Assembly (NCBI GenBank): GCA_900321535.1
Contig: ONWJ01000021.1
Coordinates: 1 to 5,786, forward strand
DNA length: 5,786 nucleotides
Direction of reading: 5' to 3'
DNA from: an uncultured Erysipelotrichaceae bacterium
Lineage (GTDB): Bacteria > Bacillota_I > Bacilli_A > RFN20 > CAG-826
Below, piece after piece: positions 5,166 through 5,786 of this stretch (the first letter of the stretch is position 1; each line of letters begins with the position of its first letter). The translations under genes and the position numbers were made by a program. Under the pieces are notes generated by a model that saw only the letters and a list, made by a program, of their open reading frames with translations, had not been told where the DNA came from and did not search any database.

Positions 5166-5681
5166 CTATTGATTATCGATCCAGTAACGTTGAACGATCT
5201 CGCCGTCTTCTTCGACTTCGTTTTCTAAAACGCCGCCATTACGGACAATGGACTTCATGGAGCCGATGTTGCTTTTATCGCAAGTGATTAACACGCGGTC
5301 AATACCAAGCTTCTTGCATTCGATTAAGCCTAAACGAATCATTTCCGTTGCAACGCCTTTTCTCCGCTCGCTTGGACGGACGCCGTCTCCGATATGCCCG
5401 CCGGTTTTAAGCAGTTTTTCATTCAAGCAATGACGGATATTGATCGCGCCGACAAAGATATTCCGGTCCATATCCAAGGCGAAAAATGTCGAGTCAGGGA
5501 CAAGGCCGCCTCTCGTGTCTTTAACATCAAGTTTCGCAAGATAATTGTCGAAATCATGGTAGTCATTTTTAAAGATCGCGTAGGGACTATGATTGGAGTC
5601 ATGGAAGGCAATCCACTCCTCTAGCATCTCTTCTAATTGAGGCTGATATTGTTTTGATAAACGTACGAGTTTGATATTCAT
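5166..5681 (-). CDS. GNAT family N-acetyltransferase (COG3981-like)
   Basis: The 171-residue protein has the GNAT core. A strand region FFALDMDRNIFVGAINIRH (66-84) is followed by HIGDGVRPSERRKGVATEMI (96-115). The latter holds the acetyl-CoA pyrophosphate-binding motif A, R106-R-K-G109-V-A111. Next come LGIDRVLITCDKSNIGSMKSIVRNGG (125-150) and a C-terminal QRYWI. The arrangement of PDSTFFALD, GGHIGDGVRPSERRKG and CDKSNIGS matches the group of predicted acetyltransferases in COG3981; the acceptor substrate is not known. The protein is soluble. It is the first gene of an operon with the Nudix hydrolase. Its -10 TATAAT ends 9 bases before the ATG and there is no Shine-Dalgarno, which suggests a nearly leaderless mRNA. 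It is divergent from the gene at the right edge. Confidence 0.93.
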   Translation of the reverse strand: MNIKLVRLSKQYQPQLEEMLEEWIAFHDSNHSPYAIFKNDYHDFDNYLAKLDVKDTRGGLVPDSTFFALDMDRNIFVGAINIRHCLNEKLLKTGGHIGDGVRPSERRKGVATEMIRLGLIECKKLGIDRVLITCDKSNIGSMKSIVRNGGVLENEVEEDGEIVQRYWIDNQ

Positions 5682-5690
5682 TTCGCCGTA

Positions 5691-5718
5691 ATTATAGAGA
5701 AGAAATAAGCCCTGTAAA
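5691..5718 (-). promoter_or_regulatory. Promoter of the GNAT-Nudix operon
   Basis: On the minus strand TTTACA (5718-5713, 5 of 6), a 16-base spacer and a perfect TATAAT (5696-5691). The predicted start is near 5684, only about 3 bases before the ATG at 5681, so the mRNA is likely leaderless. The upstream bases ATTACGGCGAA contain no convincing Shine-Dalgarno. Confidence 0.7.
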
Positions 5719-5742
5719 CGAGTCAGCCGCCATTCTTAATTA

Positions 5743-5770
5743 TTGCCAACACTTATCAGGAGGATACAAT
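5743..5770 (+). promoter_or_regulatory. Promoter of the right-edge gene
   Basis: TTGCCA (5743-5748, 5 of 6), a 16-base spacer and TACAAT (5765-5770, 5 of 6). The predicted start, seven bases after the -10, is 5777, exactly the A of the ATG. An AGGAGG at 5758-5763 lies in the spacer. It would be a Shine-Dalgarno, at a long 13-base spacing, only if transcription began further upstream. Confidence 0.55.
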
Positions 5771-5776
5771 TTAGGC

Positions 5777-5786
5777 ATGAGAAAAA
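5777..5786 (+). CDS. Start of an unidentified gene, cut by the window edge
   Basis: ATG AGA AAA A (Met-Arg-Lys) begins right after a well-formed promoter and 13 bases after AGGAGG. Only three codons are visible, so no function can be given. A basic N-terminus would fit a signal peptide or many cytoplasmic proteins. It is divergent from the GNAT gene with 95 bases between the start codons. Confidence 0.4.

Noticed and set aside
5394..5624. Open frames on both strands inside the GNAT gene
   Set aside because: They overlap the conserved GNAT frame completely and lack ribosome sites or recognisable domains.

Overview
This 5.8-kb window looks like ordinary chromosome from a low-to-moderate-GC Gram-positive-type bacterium (Bacillota, possibly an uncultured Bacilli/Erysipelotrichia-like lineage). 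The placement is inferred from the protein families: a cytidylate-kinase-like protein with a REFGSGGRE P-loop, a DinF-type MATE pump, a membrane HD-GYP protein, a COG3981-like GNAT enzyme, and an ABC permease ending in KDLPL. It also rests on consensus sigma-70/sigma-A promoters and tRNA genes that encode CCA. TGA is a normal stop here (the kinase-like and HD-GYP genes end in TGA), so this is not the Mycoplasma code.

Layout. Positions 1-432 (+) hold the 3' end of an ABC-2-type permease, followed by a strong bidirectional terminator. On the minus strand lie tRNA-Leu(CAA) and, upstream of it, the cytidylate-kinase-like gene. That gene is divergent from a plus-strand MATE efflux gene, and their promoters interleave around a 15-bp inverted repeat. 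After the MATE gene comes a small intergenic region (about 2853-3016) with its own plus-strand promoter, several hairpins and back-to-back terminators. Then, all on the minus strand, come tRNA-Arg(CCG), the membrane HD-GYP gene, a Nudix hydrolase and a GNAT acetyltransferase. The last two form a two-gene operon read GNAT to Nudix. At the right edge a new plus-strand gene begins at about 5777.

Regulation. Several promoters put the -10 box only 6-14 bases from the start codon, with no usable Shine-Dalgarno in the predicted mRNA: GNAT, the right-edge gene, probably MATE, and a 7-codon ORF at 2897. The kinase-like gene has a clear AAAAGGAG. Leaderless or near-leaderless transcription is therefore the most notable recurring theme. 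Perfect inverted repeats sit immediately upstream of the MATE and HD-GYP starts and are candidate operators.

I found no CRISPR array, insertion sequence, toxin-antitoxin pair or evident new defence system. The least explained stretch is the candidate small transcript at 2896-3017.
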